51,605 nucleotides of DNA from assembly GCA_021413735.1 (NCBI GenBank), contig JAIOPV010000161.1, positions 1 through 51,605 of the forward strand, given 5' to 3'. Within the stretch, counting starts at the first letter, position 1. Every line of letters starts with the position of its first letter. This stretch comes from Planctomycetota bacterium. Lineage in GTDB: Bacteria > Planctomycetota > Planctomycetia > Gemmatales > Gemmataceae. This document shows, one piece after another, positions 43,882 through 51,605 of this stretch. Below the pieces are notes generated by a model. The model did not search any database. It worked only from the letters and a program-made list of their open reading frames with translations, and was not told the origin of the DNA. A program made the translations under genes and the position numbers.

Positions 43882-45009
43882 TCACTTCTTAGCTGTGAGG
43901 ATCGGCAGCAGGGCTTCCGCGAAAGCGTCTGCCTGGCGCATGAACCCGAGATCGGTCGGGTGCGAACCGTCGACTGTGCCCTCGCCGTCGTCACCGATGA
44001 GCTTATCGCCGCTCAGGTAGAACAGGTTCTTGTCGCCAGCCGCGATGAGAGCGTCGAACGCCTTCTTGCACGCTGCGTGACTATCCGCGTTCCGCTTCGC
44101 CAACGCAGGCAGCGCCGGGGCATTCGCATAAATGCGATCCTCGACCAGCAGAATCGGCGTGTTCGGCTTCGCCTTGCGCAGTGCCTTCACGAACGGTTCG
44201 GTTCGCTCGGCAACCTGCGCCGCGTTCAAGTTCGGCAAGCAATCGAGGACGTATACAGCCGCGTCGACTTCACCGAGCAAGGCCGCGATGTCGAGATCGA
44301 GCGTGCCGTTGCCGGAGAAGCCGAGGTTGATAACGTGGCGGTCGAGCTTTCGGCCGAGAATCGCTGTGTGAACCATCCCCGGCCGCGACGCACACCCACC
44401 CTGCGTGATCGACGTGCCGTAGAAGATGATCGGGCTCTGCTTGTCGGCTGGTCGGGCGTCGGCCTTCTTGAGTGCGCTTCCCTTCGGCAACCCAATCTCG
44501 ACGCTCGACACGCCGTTATACAGCGGCAGGTACAGCAAGAATTCCTTCTCGCCGGCGGCCAACCCGGTTGCGAGTTGTGCCGTGGTCGTTTCCGCTGCTG
44601 GCCGACCGTTCGCGACCCATTGCCATTTGCCGGCTGCTGTTTTCACGTACAGATCGAGACCGCTGACGCCGGTTGCAGGCATGTGCGGCATCGCGAGGTT
44701 TTTGCTCGTGACGGTCCATCGAGCGTGAATTGTTGTGGAGTCGGTCACGAAGCGAACGCACAAGCCGGCCGAGTTGCGACTGAGCCCCCACACGGGTGGT
44801 CGAGCAGTCTTCTCGGCTTTCTCGGGCAACCGGTCGAAGGGTGCCTTGGTGTCGGTCCAGCCTTGGCCTTCGACGCCGAGCGGTCGAATGTCGTACCAGT
44901 GAATCCCGGTGGCGGCATCAACCTTTGCGGTGCCAGGGTCGATGACTGGGCCCGCCGCGAACAACGGCAAGGCAACAACGAACAACGCGATCGTGGCGAG
45001 GCGAGTCAT
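43882..45009 (-). CDS. Secreted SGNH/GDSL-family hydrolase
   Basis: A 375-residue exported hydrolase with signal peptide (residues 1-19). The N-terminal half is a beta domain. The SGNH blocks are FYGTSITQGG (nucleophile Ser), GFSGNG (oxyanion Gly/Asn), and DGSHPTDLG (Asp and His). This order is that of the GxSL-type lipases/acylesterases. The ATG at 45009 begins the signal peptide. It follows aroA by 48 nt, same strand. Confidence 0.88.
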   Translation of the reverse strand: MTRLATIALFVVALPLFAAGPVIDPGTAKVDAATGIHWYDIRPLGVEGQGWTDTKAPFDRLPEKAEKTARPPVWGLSRNSAGLCVRFVTDSTTIHARWTVTSKNLAMPHMPATGVSGLDLYVKTAAGKWQWVANGRPAAETTTAQLATGLAAGEKEFLLYLPLYNGVSSVEIGLPKGSALKKADARPADKQSPIIFYGTSITQGGCASRPGMVHTAILGRKLDRHVINLGFSGNGTLDLDIAALLGEVDAAVYVLDCLPNLNAAQVAERTEPFVKALRKAKPNTPILLVEDRIYANAPALPALAKRNADSHAACKKAFDALIAAGDKNLFYLSGDKLIGDDGEGTVDGSHPTDLGFMRQADAFAEALLPILTAKK

Positions 45010-45057
45010 GTGGGTGCCCAAATGGGTGGAGGGCGGAGTGGTGACGGCTTGCACAGT

Positions 45058-46380
45058 TTAGCGTCGAAGGGCTTCGAGGTCTTGCCAGAAGCCTGGGTAG
45101 GTCTTCGCGACGCATCCCGGATTGCGAATCACAACCCCCGGCACCTTCAGCCCGACAAGTGCCAGGCTCATGGCCATACGGTGATCGTTGTACGTATCGA
45201 CAGCACATCCCGTGAGCGGTCGCGGCGTGATGGTGAGTCCGTCGTCGCGTTCCTCGACCTCTGCCCCGAGTTTGCGAAGCTCGGTTGCGAGAGCCGCGAT
45301 GCGATCAGTTTCTTTGTGGCGAATGTGACCGACGTTGCGGATGGTGGTTGGGCCTTCGGCAAAGCACGCGACGGCACCGAGTGTCATCACGGTGTCACTG
45401 ATGTCGTTCATGTCGACATCGACGCCACGCAGCTTACCGCCGTGAACGGTGATTCCCGCTTCGCACTCCTCGACGCGACAGCCCATCTGTTCGAGCACAT
45501 CGACGAACCGCACATCACCTTGAAGCGACTTGCGATTCAGCCCGTTCACGGTGACATGCCCACCCGCGATGGCTGCCGCCGCCCAGAAGTACGACGCAGC
45601 GGAAGCGTCGGGTTCGATGGCGTAGGAAGTGGGTGCCGGGCAAAGACGTTTCTCACTGATATCGAAGCCGGGTTGAGGCGTATGATACTCGAACACGTCA
45701 CAGCCCCATGATCGCATGATCGCCGTCGTCATCCGAACGTATGGCGCGGACACCAACTCACCTTCCGGCTGAATTAGTGTCGAACCTTCGGCAAACCCCG
45801 CAGCCATCAGCAATGCACTGAGGAATTGACTACTGATGTCGGACCGCACTCGGAGCGCTCGCCCATAATGGCCTGACCAACCGCGTGAACGGATCACGAC
45901 TGGCGGGCAGCCGTTCCCCGCCTCGCTGCTCGCTTCGACACCTCGCTGCGTGAGTACGTCGAGGAGGTCTTGAATCGGTCGTTCCCGCATTCGCGGTACG
46001 CCGTCGAGTCGGTAGGTTCCACTTCCCAAGCTAACCATCGCGGCCAAGAACCGCATTGTGGTTCCAGAATTCGCGACGAACAAATCTGCCGATTCCGCGG
46101 GAATGATACGGTCCGTATTGTTCTGCCTGACGGTGAGCCGCGAATGAGCCCACTCCATGTCAACGATGATGCCGAGCCGTGCGAGACACTGAATCATCAC
46201 ATCCGTGTCTTCGCTCTGGAGTGACCCTTCGAGAACGCAAGGACCATTGCGACTTGCCAACGCAGCCAGCACCAGCGCGCGGTTGGTGATGCTCTTGCTG
46301 CCGGGGACGGTCACGCTCACAGATGGCGAGTTCGTCAGCGGAGTGATGGGGAGTTCAGCGGGGTAGGTGAAGTCGGACAT
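45058..46380 (-). CDS. aroA: 3-phosphoshikimate 1-carboxyvinyltransferase (EPSP synthase)
   Basis: Sixth shikimate step: transfers enolpyruvyl from PEP to shikimate 3-phosphate. 440 residues, two-domain fold. Motifs: PGSKSITNRALVLAAL, NSGTTMRFLAAM, RMRERPIQDLLDVL, SDISSQFLSALLMA, KETDRIAALATELRKLG and NDHRMAMSLALVGL. All core residues look present. The ATG at 46380 is preferred to a TTG five codons earlier. In line with truA and asd upstream; palindromes separate them. Confidence 0.96.
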   Translation of the reverse strand: MSDFTYPAELPITPLTNSPSVSVTVPGSKSITNRALVLAALASRNGPCVLEGSLQSEDTDVMIQCLARLGIIVDMEWAHSRLTVRQNNTDRIIPAESADLFVANSGTTMRFLAAMVSLGSGTYRLDGVPRMRERPIQDLLDVLTQRGVEASSEAGNGCPPVVIRSRGWSGHYGRALRVRSDISSQFLSALLMAAGFAEGSTLIQPEGELVSAPYVRMTTAIMRSWGCDVFEYHTPQPGFDISEKRLCPAPTSYAIEPDASAASYFWAAAAIAGGHVTVNGLNRKSLQGDVRFVDVLEQMGCRVEECEAGITVHGGKLRGVDVDMNDISDTVMTLGAVACFAEGPTTIRNVGHIRHKETDRIAALATELRKLGAEVEERDDGLTITPRPLTGCAVDTYNDHRMAMSLALVGLKVPGVVIRNPGCVAKTYPGFWQDLEALRR

Positions 46381-46398
46381 GTTCTCGTCAACCAACTG

Positions 46399-46481
46399 TT
46401 TAGCCGCGACCCGGAGTCCGCGAAGGGGAGCGCTCGCAGCGCCAACTCGCTCCGCTTCGCAGACTCCGCGTCGCGGCTAAA
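46399..46481. repeat. Family 4 palindrome in the truA-aroA spacer
   Basis: 34-nt arms at 46399-46432 and 46448-46481, complementary with a few mismatches, starting TTTAGCCGCGAC. It ends 5 nt from the truA stop and begins 19 nt before the aroA ATG on the minus strand. Half-copies are seen at 48486-48510 and 51419-51451. Confidence 0.85.
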
Positions 46482-46485
46482 CGAA

Positions 46486-47235
46486 TTATGGATAGGTCAC
46501 ACGCATCAAAAATAGCCCCTCGGCGGGGGCCGTCGGACCGGCGATCCTGCGGTCCATTGCATTCAGCACGTCGGCGATTTGCGTCTCGGACCAGAAGCCA
46601 CGACCAACCTGCACGAGGCTGCCCGCAATCGCACGCACCATGTTGTACAGGAAGCCGTCCGCTTCCACGTCGATCCAGATGAACTCGCCGAAGCGATTCA
46701 CCGCGAGGTGCGTGATGGTTCGCACGCTTGTGAGGCGGTTCGGCCACTCCGTCTCGAAGCAACGGAAATCGTGCCTGCCGAGCAAACACTGCCCTGCCCT
46801 GCACATCGCTTCGACATTCAGCGACTGCCGCACAAACCACGCATACTTCCGCATGAACGGGTCTTGGATGCGGCCGTCTTGAATGACGTACCGATACATC
46901 TTCCGCACGGCGTCCTTGTTCGCACAGAAGCTCTGCGACGCCTCGACCAACTCCCGCACGCATAGATCCGCGGGCAGTTTCGCGTTGATCGCTTTCAGCA
47001 GCACCTCGCACGACAGCTTCGACGCCGTGTAAACGTTCGCCACTTGCCCGACCGCGTGAACGCCCGAATCCGTGCGACCGCTACAATTCAGTCGCACTCG
47101 CTCCTCTCGCGTAATCTCGCTGATCGCCTTCTCGATGGTCTCTTGCACCGTACGTTGGCCGGGCTGCGTTTGCCAGCCGAAGAAGTCGGTGCCGTCGTAG
47201 CGAATGGTGAGTTTGAGGTTTCGCATGTTGAACAT
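46486..47235 (-). CDS. truA: tRNA pseudouridine(38-40) synthase TruA
   Basis: Isomerises uridines 38-40 in the anticodon stem of tRNA. 249 residues (246 from the ATG at 47226, also possible, which gives the family start MRNLKLTIRYDGTDFFGWQ). The catalytic aspartate is in NCSGRTDSGVHA. The end GPTAPAEGLFLMRVTYP is typical. No Shine-Dalgarno is visible; a nested palindrome begins 5 nt upstream of the first ATG and could limit or direct initiation. Confidence 0.95.
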   Translation of the reverse strand: MFNMRNLKLTIRYDGTDFFGWQTQPGQRTVQETIEKAISEITREERVRLNCSGRTDSGVHAVGQVANVYTASKLSCEVLLKAINAKLPADLCVRELVEASQSFCANKDAVRKMYRYVIQDGRIQDPFMRKYAWFVRQSLNVEAMCRAGQCLLGRHDFRCFETEWPNRLTSVRTITHLAVNRFGEFIWIDVEADGFLYNMVRAIAGSLVQVGRGFWSETQIADVLNAMDRRIAGPTAPAEGLFLMRVTYP

Positions 47236-47239
47236 GCAG

Positions 47240-47361
47240 AAAACGGAACGCGGATGACGCAGGACGAAACTCCGCGGATAAACGCAGGATCAAAACAAAA
47301 TCCTGTCTTTATCCTGCGTTTATCCGCGTGCTCTGATCCTGCGTCATCCGCGTTCCGTTTT
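47240..47361. repeat. Nested double palindrome before truA
   Basis: An outer perfect 25-bp pair (47240-47264 with 47337-47361) encloses an inner perfect 18-bp pair (47273-47290 with 47311-47328). Together they make a near-continuous cruciform in the asd-truA spacer. It is followed by TTTTT on one side (47357-47362). Confidence 0.92.
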
Positions 47362-47372
47362 TGACTCCTCAC

Positions 47373-48389
47373 TCACTTCACGATCCCGCGTTTCACCAAC
47401 TCTTCCGCACACTGCACGGCGTTGCTCGCGGCACCCTTGCGGAGGTTATCCGCGACGACCCACAGGCACAGTGCGTTCGGGTTGCTCGGGTCCTGTCGCA
47501 CGCGGCCGACGTAAGTGTGATCCGTTCCCTCAGCGTGAATCGGCTGCGGGAACTGGCCCTTGAGTTCGTCCATGAGCACCACGCCCGGGGCTTTCGCGAG
47601 TGCCGCTTTTGCAACTTCCACCGAAACCGGCGTGTGGAACTCGACGGTGATCGATTCGCAGTGCGCGACTCGCACCGGCACACGCACGCACGTCGGGCAC
47701 ACGCCAATGCTGGCGTCGCCCATGATTTTCCGCGTCTCGTTGATGACCTTGTTCTCTTCCTCCGTGAAGCCGTTCGGGTCGAGCGTCCAGTCCAGCGTGA
47801 TGACGTTCCCCGCGAGCTGTGCCCGGTGAGCCGTCGGAGCCGGCACCGGGCCACCTGACGCGAACGCCTTCAGTTGTGCGTCGAAATCGACCAAGCCGGT
47901 CGCCCCCTTGCCCGACGACGACTGGTAAGTCGAAACGACGATTCGCTTTACTTTGCCGATGTCGTGCAGTGGCTTCAACGCGACACACAACGGAATCGCG
48001 ACGCAGTTCGGGTTCGCGACGATGCCCTTCTTGATGTTGTGCAGTTCGTCGCCGTTCACTTCGGGAACTACGAGCGGGCAGTCGGGGTCCATTCGCCACG
48101 CGGACGAGTTATCGACGACAATCGCCCCCGCCTTCGCGGCGATCGGCGAGTATTGCTTGCTAACGGAACTCGGCGTGCTACTTAGAACGATCTGCACGCC
48201 CGTGAAGGCTTCGGGGCGAATGAGTTCGACCGTGTGCTGTTTCCCTGCGAACTCGACGGTTTTGCCGGCGCTTTTCTCCGATGCCAGGAATTTGATCGTT
48301 TTGACCGGGAATGCTCGCTCGGCAAGCACCTTCCGAATCAAATCGCCCACGGCACCTGTCGCACCAACAACCGCCACGTTCACGGCCAC
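47373..48389 (-). CDS. asd: Aspartate-semialdehyde dehydrogenase
   Basis: Reduces aspartyl phosphate to the semialdehyde, precursor of lysine, diaminopimelate, threonine and methionine. 338 residues. Dinucleotide motif VVGATGAVGDLIRKVL, catalytic cysteine in NPNCVAIPL, substrate residues in YQSSSGKGATGL and the histidine in VRVPVRVAHCESI. The GTG at 48389 is chosen because GGAGG lies 7-8 nt upstream and it begins the conserved N-terminus; the frame upstream is not conserved. The first gene of the minus-strand run. Confidence 0.96.
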   Translation of the reverse strand: MAVNVAVVGATGAVGDLIRKVLAERAFPVKTIKFLASEKSAGKTVEFAGKQHTVELIRPEAFTGVQIVLSSTPSSVSKQYSPIAAKAGAIVVDNSSAWRMDPDCPLVVPEVNGDELHNIKKGIVANPNCVAIPLCVALKPLHDIGKVKRIVVSTYQSSSGKGATGLVDFDAQLKAFASGGPVPAPTAHRAQLAGNVITLDWTLDPNGFTEEENKVINETRKIMGDASIGVCPTCVRVPVRVAHCESITVEFHTPVSVEVAKAALAKAPGVVLMDELKGQFPQPIHAEGTDHTYVGRVRQDPSNPNALCLWVVADNLRKGAASNAVQCAEELVKRGIVK

Positions 48390-48485
48390 GGTAAAACCTC
48401 CAGATAGGGAATACGGGTGCAATGCCACCCAAAGAAATCATACGGATTCTCGTTGACGCGGGGCAGTGATCCGCATTGATTGCCG

Positions 48486-48510
48486 CTTAGTCGCGACGCG
48501 AAGCGGAGCG
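48486..48510 (+). repeat. Half-copy of the Family 4 palindrome
   Basis: CTTAGTCGCGACGCGAAGCG resembles one arm of 46399-46481. No matching arm is found nearby. It lies upstream of the M81 peptidase ATG. Confidence 0.5.
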
Positions 48511-48528
48511 TCACAATGAGGAGAAACC

Positions 48529-49989
48529 ATGCGAATTGCCATCGGCGGGTTCATGCACGAGTCGAACACGTTCGCACCGCTGCCGACGAACCGCGAACGC
48601 TTCCTCGAAGGCAGCCTTACCTACGGCGCCGCGATGGTGCCCGTGTGGCGTGAAGCCCATCACGAGGTCGGCGGGTTCATCGAGGCTGCCGGCAAGTGCG
48701 GCTTCGAGTTGGCCCCGCTCGGCATGGCCTGGGCCACCCCGTGCGGCCCCGTGACGGATGAGTTCTTCGAGCACTTCTGCGACGCCCTCGTAACCGGTGC
48801 GAAAATTGCGAATGCCGACGGCTTGCTGATCGCGTTGCATGGAGCGATGGTGACGCCCAAGTACCCCGCGGCGGATACCGAGATCGTTCGGCGATTGCGG
48901 GAAGCCATCGGACCAGACAAGCCGCTCGCCGTGAGCCTCGACTTCCACGGGAACGTGTGCCCCGCGATGGCCGATCACGCCGACATTATCGTTGGCTATC
49001 AGACGTACCCGCACATCGACCAGCGACAACGCGGGTTCCTGGCGGGCGAGTTGCTGTCGCGTGCCGTGAAGAAGGAGATCCACCCGACGACCGCAGCCGT
49101 GTCGCTACCGTTGTTCATTAACCTGCTTGGCCAAGACACCGGCCGCCCCCCGATGACGACGCTCATGGAACAAGCTCGTGCTGTCGAGAAGCGGCCCGGG
49201 GTGCTGTCGGTGAGCATCATGGCAGGCTTCCCGTATGCCGATGTGCCAGACGCGGGCGTGAGCGTCATCGCCATTACCGATGGGAACAAGGCACAAGCGA
49301 AGGCGGTCGCCGATGAACTCGCGGCCGCGATCTGGGCGGTTCGTGAGCAACTGAATGTGCAAAGCCCCGACCCTGCCGAGGCCGTGAAGCTCGCAAACGC
49401 TTCGACCAACACGCCGGTGCTGCTGGTCGATCTCGGTGACAACATCGGCGGCGGCTCTGCTGGTGACGGCACGGTTCTGCTTGCGGAACTACTGTCGCAG
49501 AAGGCGAAGGGCTTCATCGTCGTGCTTCACGCGGCAGACGCTGTAACCGCTGCTAAACAGGTCGGCATCGGTGGCACTTTCGAGGGTTCGGTTGGCGGGG
49601 CAGTGGACAAGTTGCACGGCGACCCGGTTGCCGTTCGCGGAACGGTGCGTTCGCTACACGATGGGAAGTGGGTGGAATCGGAAGCGCGACACGGCGGGCG
49701 GCGATTGAACGATCAGGGACACACGGCTGTCATCGACCTGCACGACGGCAACATTCTGGTGTTGAACTCGCTTCGCACGCCGCCGTTCAGTTTGGGACAG
49801 CTCACGAGCCTCGGCATCGACCCGAAGCAAGCTCGCTCAATCGTGGTGAAGGCTGCGGTGGCGTACAAGGCGGCATACGCACCGATCGCGGGCGAGATCA
49901 TTCCGGTGGACACGCCCGGCCTGACGGCGATCAACCCCGCACGCTTCACGTACACGCGAATCAAACGCCCGATGTATCCGATCGGATGA
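48529..49989 (+). CDS. M81 family metallopeptidase (MlrC-like)
   Basis: A 486-residue protein of the microcystin LR degradation MlrC family. MRIAIGGFMHESNTFAPLPT is the diagnostic start, with possible zinc ligands in GFMHE, SLDFHGNVCP and YPHIDQRQRG (His residues). The C-terminal domain has LTSLGIDPKQARSIVVKAAV. Family members probably cleave linear peptides or related amides; a physiological substrate is unknown. GAGGAG precedes the ATG. It abuts the convergent DUF1501 gene with no gap. Confidence 0.92.
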   Translation: MRIAIGGFMHESNTFAPLPTNRERFLEGSLTYGAAMVPVWREAHHEVGGFIEAAGKCGFELAPLGMAWATPCGPVTDEFFEHFCDALVTGAKIANADGLLIALHGAMVTPKYPAADTEIVRRLREAIGPDKPLAVSLDFHGNVCPAMADHADIIVGYQTYPHIDQRQRGFLAGELLSRAVKKEIHPTTAAVSLPLFINLLGQDTGRPPMTTLMEQARAVEKRPGVLSVSIMAGFPYADVPDAGVSVIAITDGNKAQAKAVADELAAAIWAVREQLNVQSPDPAEAVKLANASTNTPVLLVDLGDNIGGGSAGDGTVLLAELLSQKAKGFIVVLHAADAVTAAKQVGIGGTFEGSVGGAVDKLHGDPVAVRGTVRSLHDGKWVESEARHGGRRLNDQGHTAVIDLHDGNILVLNSLRTPPFSLGQLTSLGIDPKQARSIVVKAAVAYKAAYAPIAGEIIPVDTPGLTAINPARFTYTRIKRPMYPIG

Positions 49990-51396
49990 TTACGCCAAGA
50001 TCTCCTTCACGACTTCGCCGTGAACGTTGGTCAGCCGCCGTTTGATGCCGTTGTGGTAGTACGTCAGTTTTTCGTGGTCGATGCCGAGCAGGTGCAGCAC
50101 GGTCGCGTGGAAATCGTACCACGCCACCGGATGCTCGACCGCCTTCCAGCCAATCTCGTCCGTAGACCCGAACGCCGTTCCGGGCTTCAGTCCCGCCCCC
50201 GCGAGCCAGCACGAGAAGCCGTATTTGTTGTGATCGCGACCGGTGCCCACCACGTTGCCGGCCGACTGCGTGAACGGCGTGCGACCGAACTCCGTCGTGA
50301 AGATCACCAAAGTGTCGTCGAGCATTCCACGCTGCTTCAGATCGGCCACCAACGCCGCGATCGACTTGTCGATTTTTACCGCCTCGGCCCCGTGGTTCTC
50401 CTTCACGTTCTCGTGTGCGTCCCAGCTCGTTCGCGGTGATCCCGCTATCGGACCGCCGCTGTAAATCTGCACGAACCGCACGCCCTTTTCGAGCAACCGC
50501 CGGGCCAGCAGACATCGCTTCCCGCAGTCCGCTGTGATCGGGTCGTCGATGCCGTACAACGTCTTGGTCTTCGCGGTTTCCTTCGACAGATCGGCCACCG
50601 CCGCCACCGCAAGCTGCATCTTCGCGGCGAGGTCTTAGCTCGAGATGCGAGCCGCGAGGTCGGCTTCGTTGCCAGCCCGATCGAGGTGCATGGCGTTCAA
50701 CTTGTCGAGGAACGCACGCGAATCCTTCTCTTCCGCCGCGGCAATCGGCGTCTCCGGAAACAGATCGCGAACGGGCGAATCCCCTCCCCGAAAGACGACG
50801 CCCTGATGCTGTGCAGGCAGGAAGCCGCTCGACCAGTTCGACGCCGCCCCGTTCGCTTCACCACGACCATCGGGCAGCACCACGAACGCGGGCAGATCGT
50901 CGGCGATGCTGCCGAGTCCGTAGCTGAGCCAGGAGCCGAGAGCGGGGTAGCCGTTGAACTGGAAGCCGCTGTTTTGCACGAACAGGGCCGGCGTGTGGTT
51001 CGCGCTGTCGGCGGTCATCGAGCGAATGACGGTGAGTTCGTCCGCGACGCCCGCGATGTGCGGGAACAGCTCCGACACCCACAGCCCGGACTTGCCGCGC
51101 TGCTTGAATTCCCAGTCGGGTTTTCGCAGCAGCCCGACCTGCCCGAAGAACACGTCGGGTTTACTGTCGGAGCCGAGCGGTTGCCCGTGGCGTTTAACGA
51201 GTTCGGGTTTAGGGTCGAAGCTATCGATGTGGCTCATGCCGCCGACGAGCGAGATTTGCACGGCACGTTTGGCCTTCGCCGCTTGCGGGGCAGCCTGAAG
51301 CACTCCATCGCGCAGCAGCAACGCCACCGACGCAGTCGTGGCGAGTCCGCACGCAGACCAGTTCAGGAAATCGCGACGATGAACGTACCCGCTCAT
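49990..51396 (-). pseudogene. DUF1501 protein interrupted by in-frame TAA
   Basis: DUF1501 proteins are sulfatase/alkaline-phosphatase-like proteins exported by Tat. The N-terminal part (51396-50635) reads RRDFLNWSACGLATTASVALL, a Tat-like leader. It stops at TAA (50637-50635), and the same frame continues DLAAKMQLAVAAVADLSKE to 49990, with DAHENVKENHGAEAVKIDKSI and FTTEFGRTPF typical of the family. The context ARISS-stop-DLAAKMQ suggests a lost tyrosine codon (family sequences often read SYELAARMQ). No frameshift is seen. A sequencing error or recent nonsense mutation are the alternatives. Confidence 0.85.
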
Positions 51397-51418
51397 GATG
51401 TACCCCAAAAGCCAAGAT

Positions 51419-51451
51419 TAGCCGCGACCCGAAGTCTTCGGAGGGGAGCGT
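51419..51451 (+). repeat. Half-copy of Family 4 palindrome beside the group II intron
   Basis: TTAGCCGCGACCCGAAGTCT matches the left arm of 46399-46481 through GAGGGGAGCG. The matching arm is not in the window on this side; the group II intron end begins about 16 nt further on. Confidence 0.6.
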
Positions 51452-51467
51452 GGCCTACACTTTTCCA

Positions 51468-51605
51468 GTAGGGTAGGAGCCGGACGCGGTATCTCTCGAT
51501 CCGTTTTCCGACTCCCCCCTCCGAACCGGACGTGCAACTTTCACTGCATCCGGCTCTCCCTCTGTCGGTCATACTCTGTCTTCCGTCCACAGACTGAGCT
51601 TCCGT
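51468..51605 (-). mobile_element. Group II intron, 3' end (domains V and VI), runs off the window
   Basis: On the minus strand 51556-51523 has the shape of the 34-nt domain V: a lower stem GAGCCGG / CCGGTTC, an AGC triad in the lower stem, and an upper stem closed by a GAAA loop (GCAGT-GAAA-GTTGC). Domain VI follows with a 9-bp stem GGAGTCGGA / TCCGGCTCC and the intron probably ends CCTACCCTAC near 51468. The reverse transcriptase would lie to the right, outside the window. This element is inferred from secondary structure and not from protein similarity. Confidence 0.82.

Noticed and set aside
43822-45711. A 629-codon open frame on the plus strand
   Set aside because: Antisense to the SGNH hydrolase and aroA.
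7310-47361. Repeated palindromes considered as a CRISPR array
   Set aside because: Copies are kilobases apart, have no regular spacing and no spacers; no cas gene was found.

Overview
The window looks like chromosomal DNA of a planctomycete, most likely the Gemmata group (Gemmataceae). The evidence is the combination of prepilin-type DUF1559 proteins, a giant secreted dehydrogenase with HEAT repeats and a C-type heme domain, a Tat-exported DUF1501 protein, an ECF sigma factor next to a Ser/Thr kinase fused to DUF1080 and WD40 domains, a short protein starting with an LEPR-like motif, and many small secreted HEAT-type proteins. The DNA is GC-rich throughout. No CRISPR array, replication origin or complete insertion sequence was seen.

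Layout, left to right. 1-348: no gene, but a perfect 29-bp inverted repeat. 349-10318: zinc alcohol dehydrogenase, a HAD phosphatase fused to a HerA-like ATPase, DAHP synthase (entry to the shikimate pathway), a membrane protein, a secreted alpha/beta hydrolase, a DUF1444-like protein and two tandem secreted paralogues. 10464-14383: the distal end of the ribosomal protein alpha operon on the minus strand (rpmJ-rpsM-rpsK-rpsD-rpoA-rplQ), closed by a strong two-way terminator. 14568-21490: GT87 glycosyltransferase, secreted hydrolase, YVTN beta-propeller, secreted protein, DUF1559 protein, a small lipoprotein and PgsA. 21530-23400: a compact minus-strand cassette of a secreted papain-like protease and two membrane-anchored proteins of unknown role. 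23641-27467: NusB, a D-2-hydroxyacid dehydrogenase, a 58-residue membrane protein, an LTXXQ/CpxP-like protein and a coiled-coil protein.

27561-32041 holds two adjacent tRNA-Ser genes, a sigma factor-kinase pair and a tRNA-Val. 32069-36640: the heme dehydrogenase, a dual-specificity phosphatase and RidA. 37095-41236: heme A synthase, heme O synthase and Sco, the cofactor assembly line of cytochrome oxidase, split by a DUF1559 gene. 41316-48389: a minus-strand run of nitroreductase, TPR kinase, SGNH hydrolase, AroA, TruA and Asd, giving the window two shikimate genes and the aspartate semialdehyde branch point. 48529-51396: an M81 (MlrC) peptidase and a DUF1501 gene interrupted by an in-frame stop. 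The right edge is the 3' end (domains V and VI) of a group II intron that continues outside the window.

The most distinctive non-coding feature is a set of long intergenic palindromes in at least four sequence families. Some abut start codons, some lie just upstream of putative promoters, one interrupts the ribosomal operon, and one half-copy flanks the group II intron.
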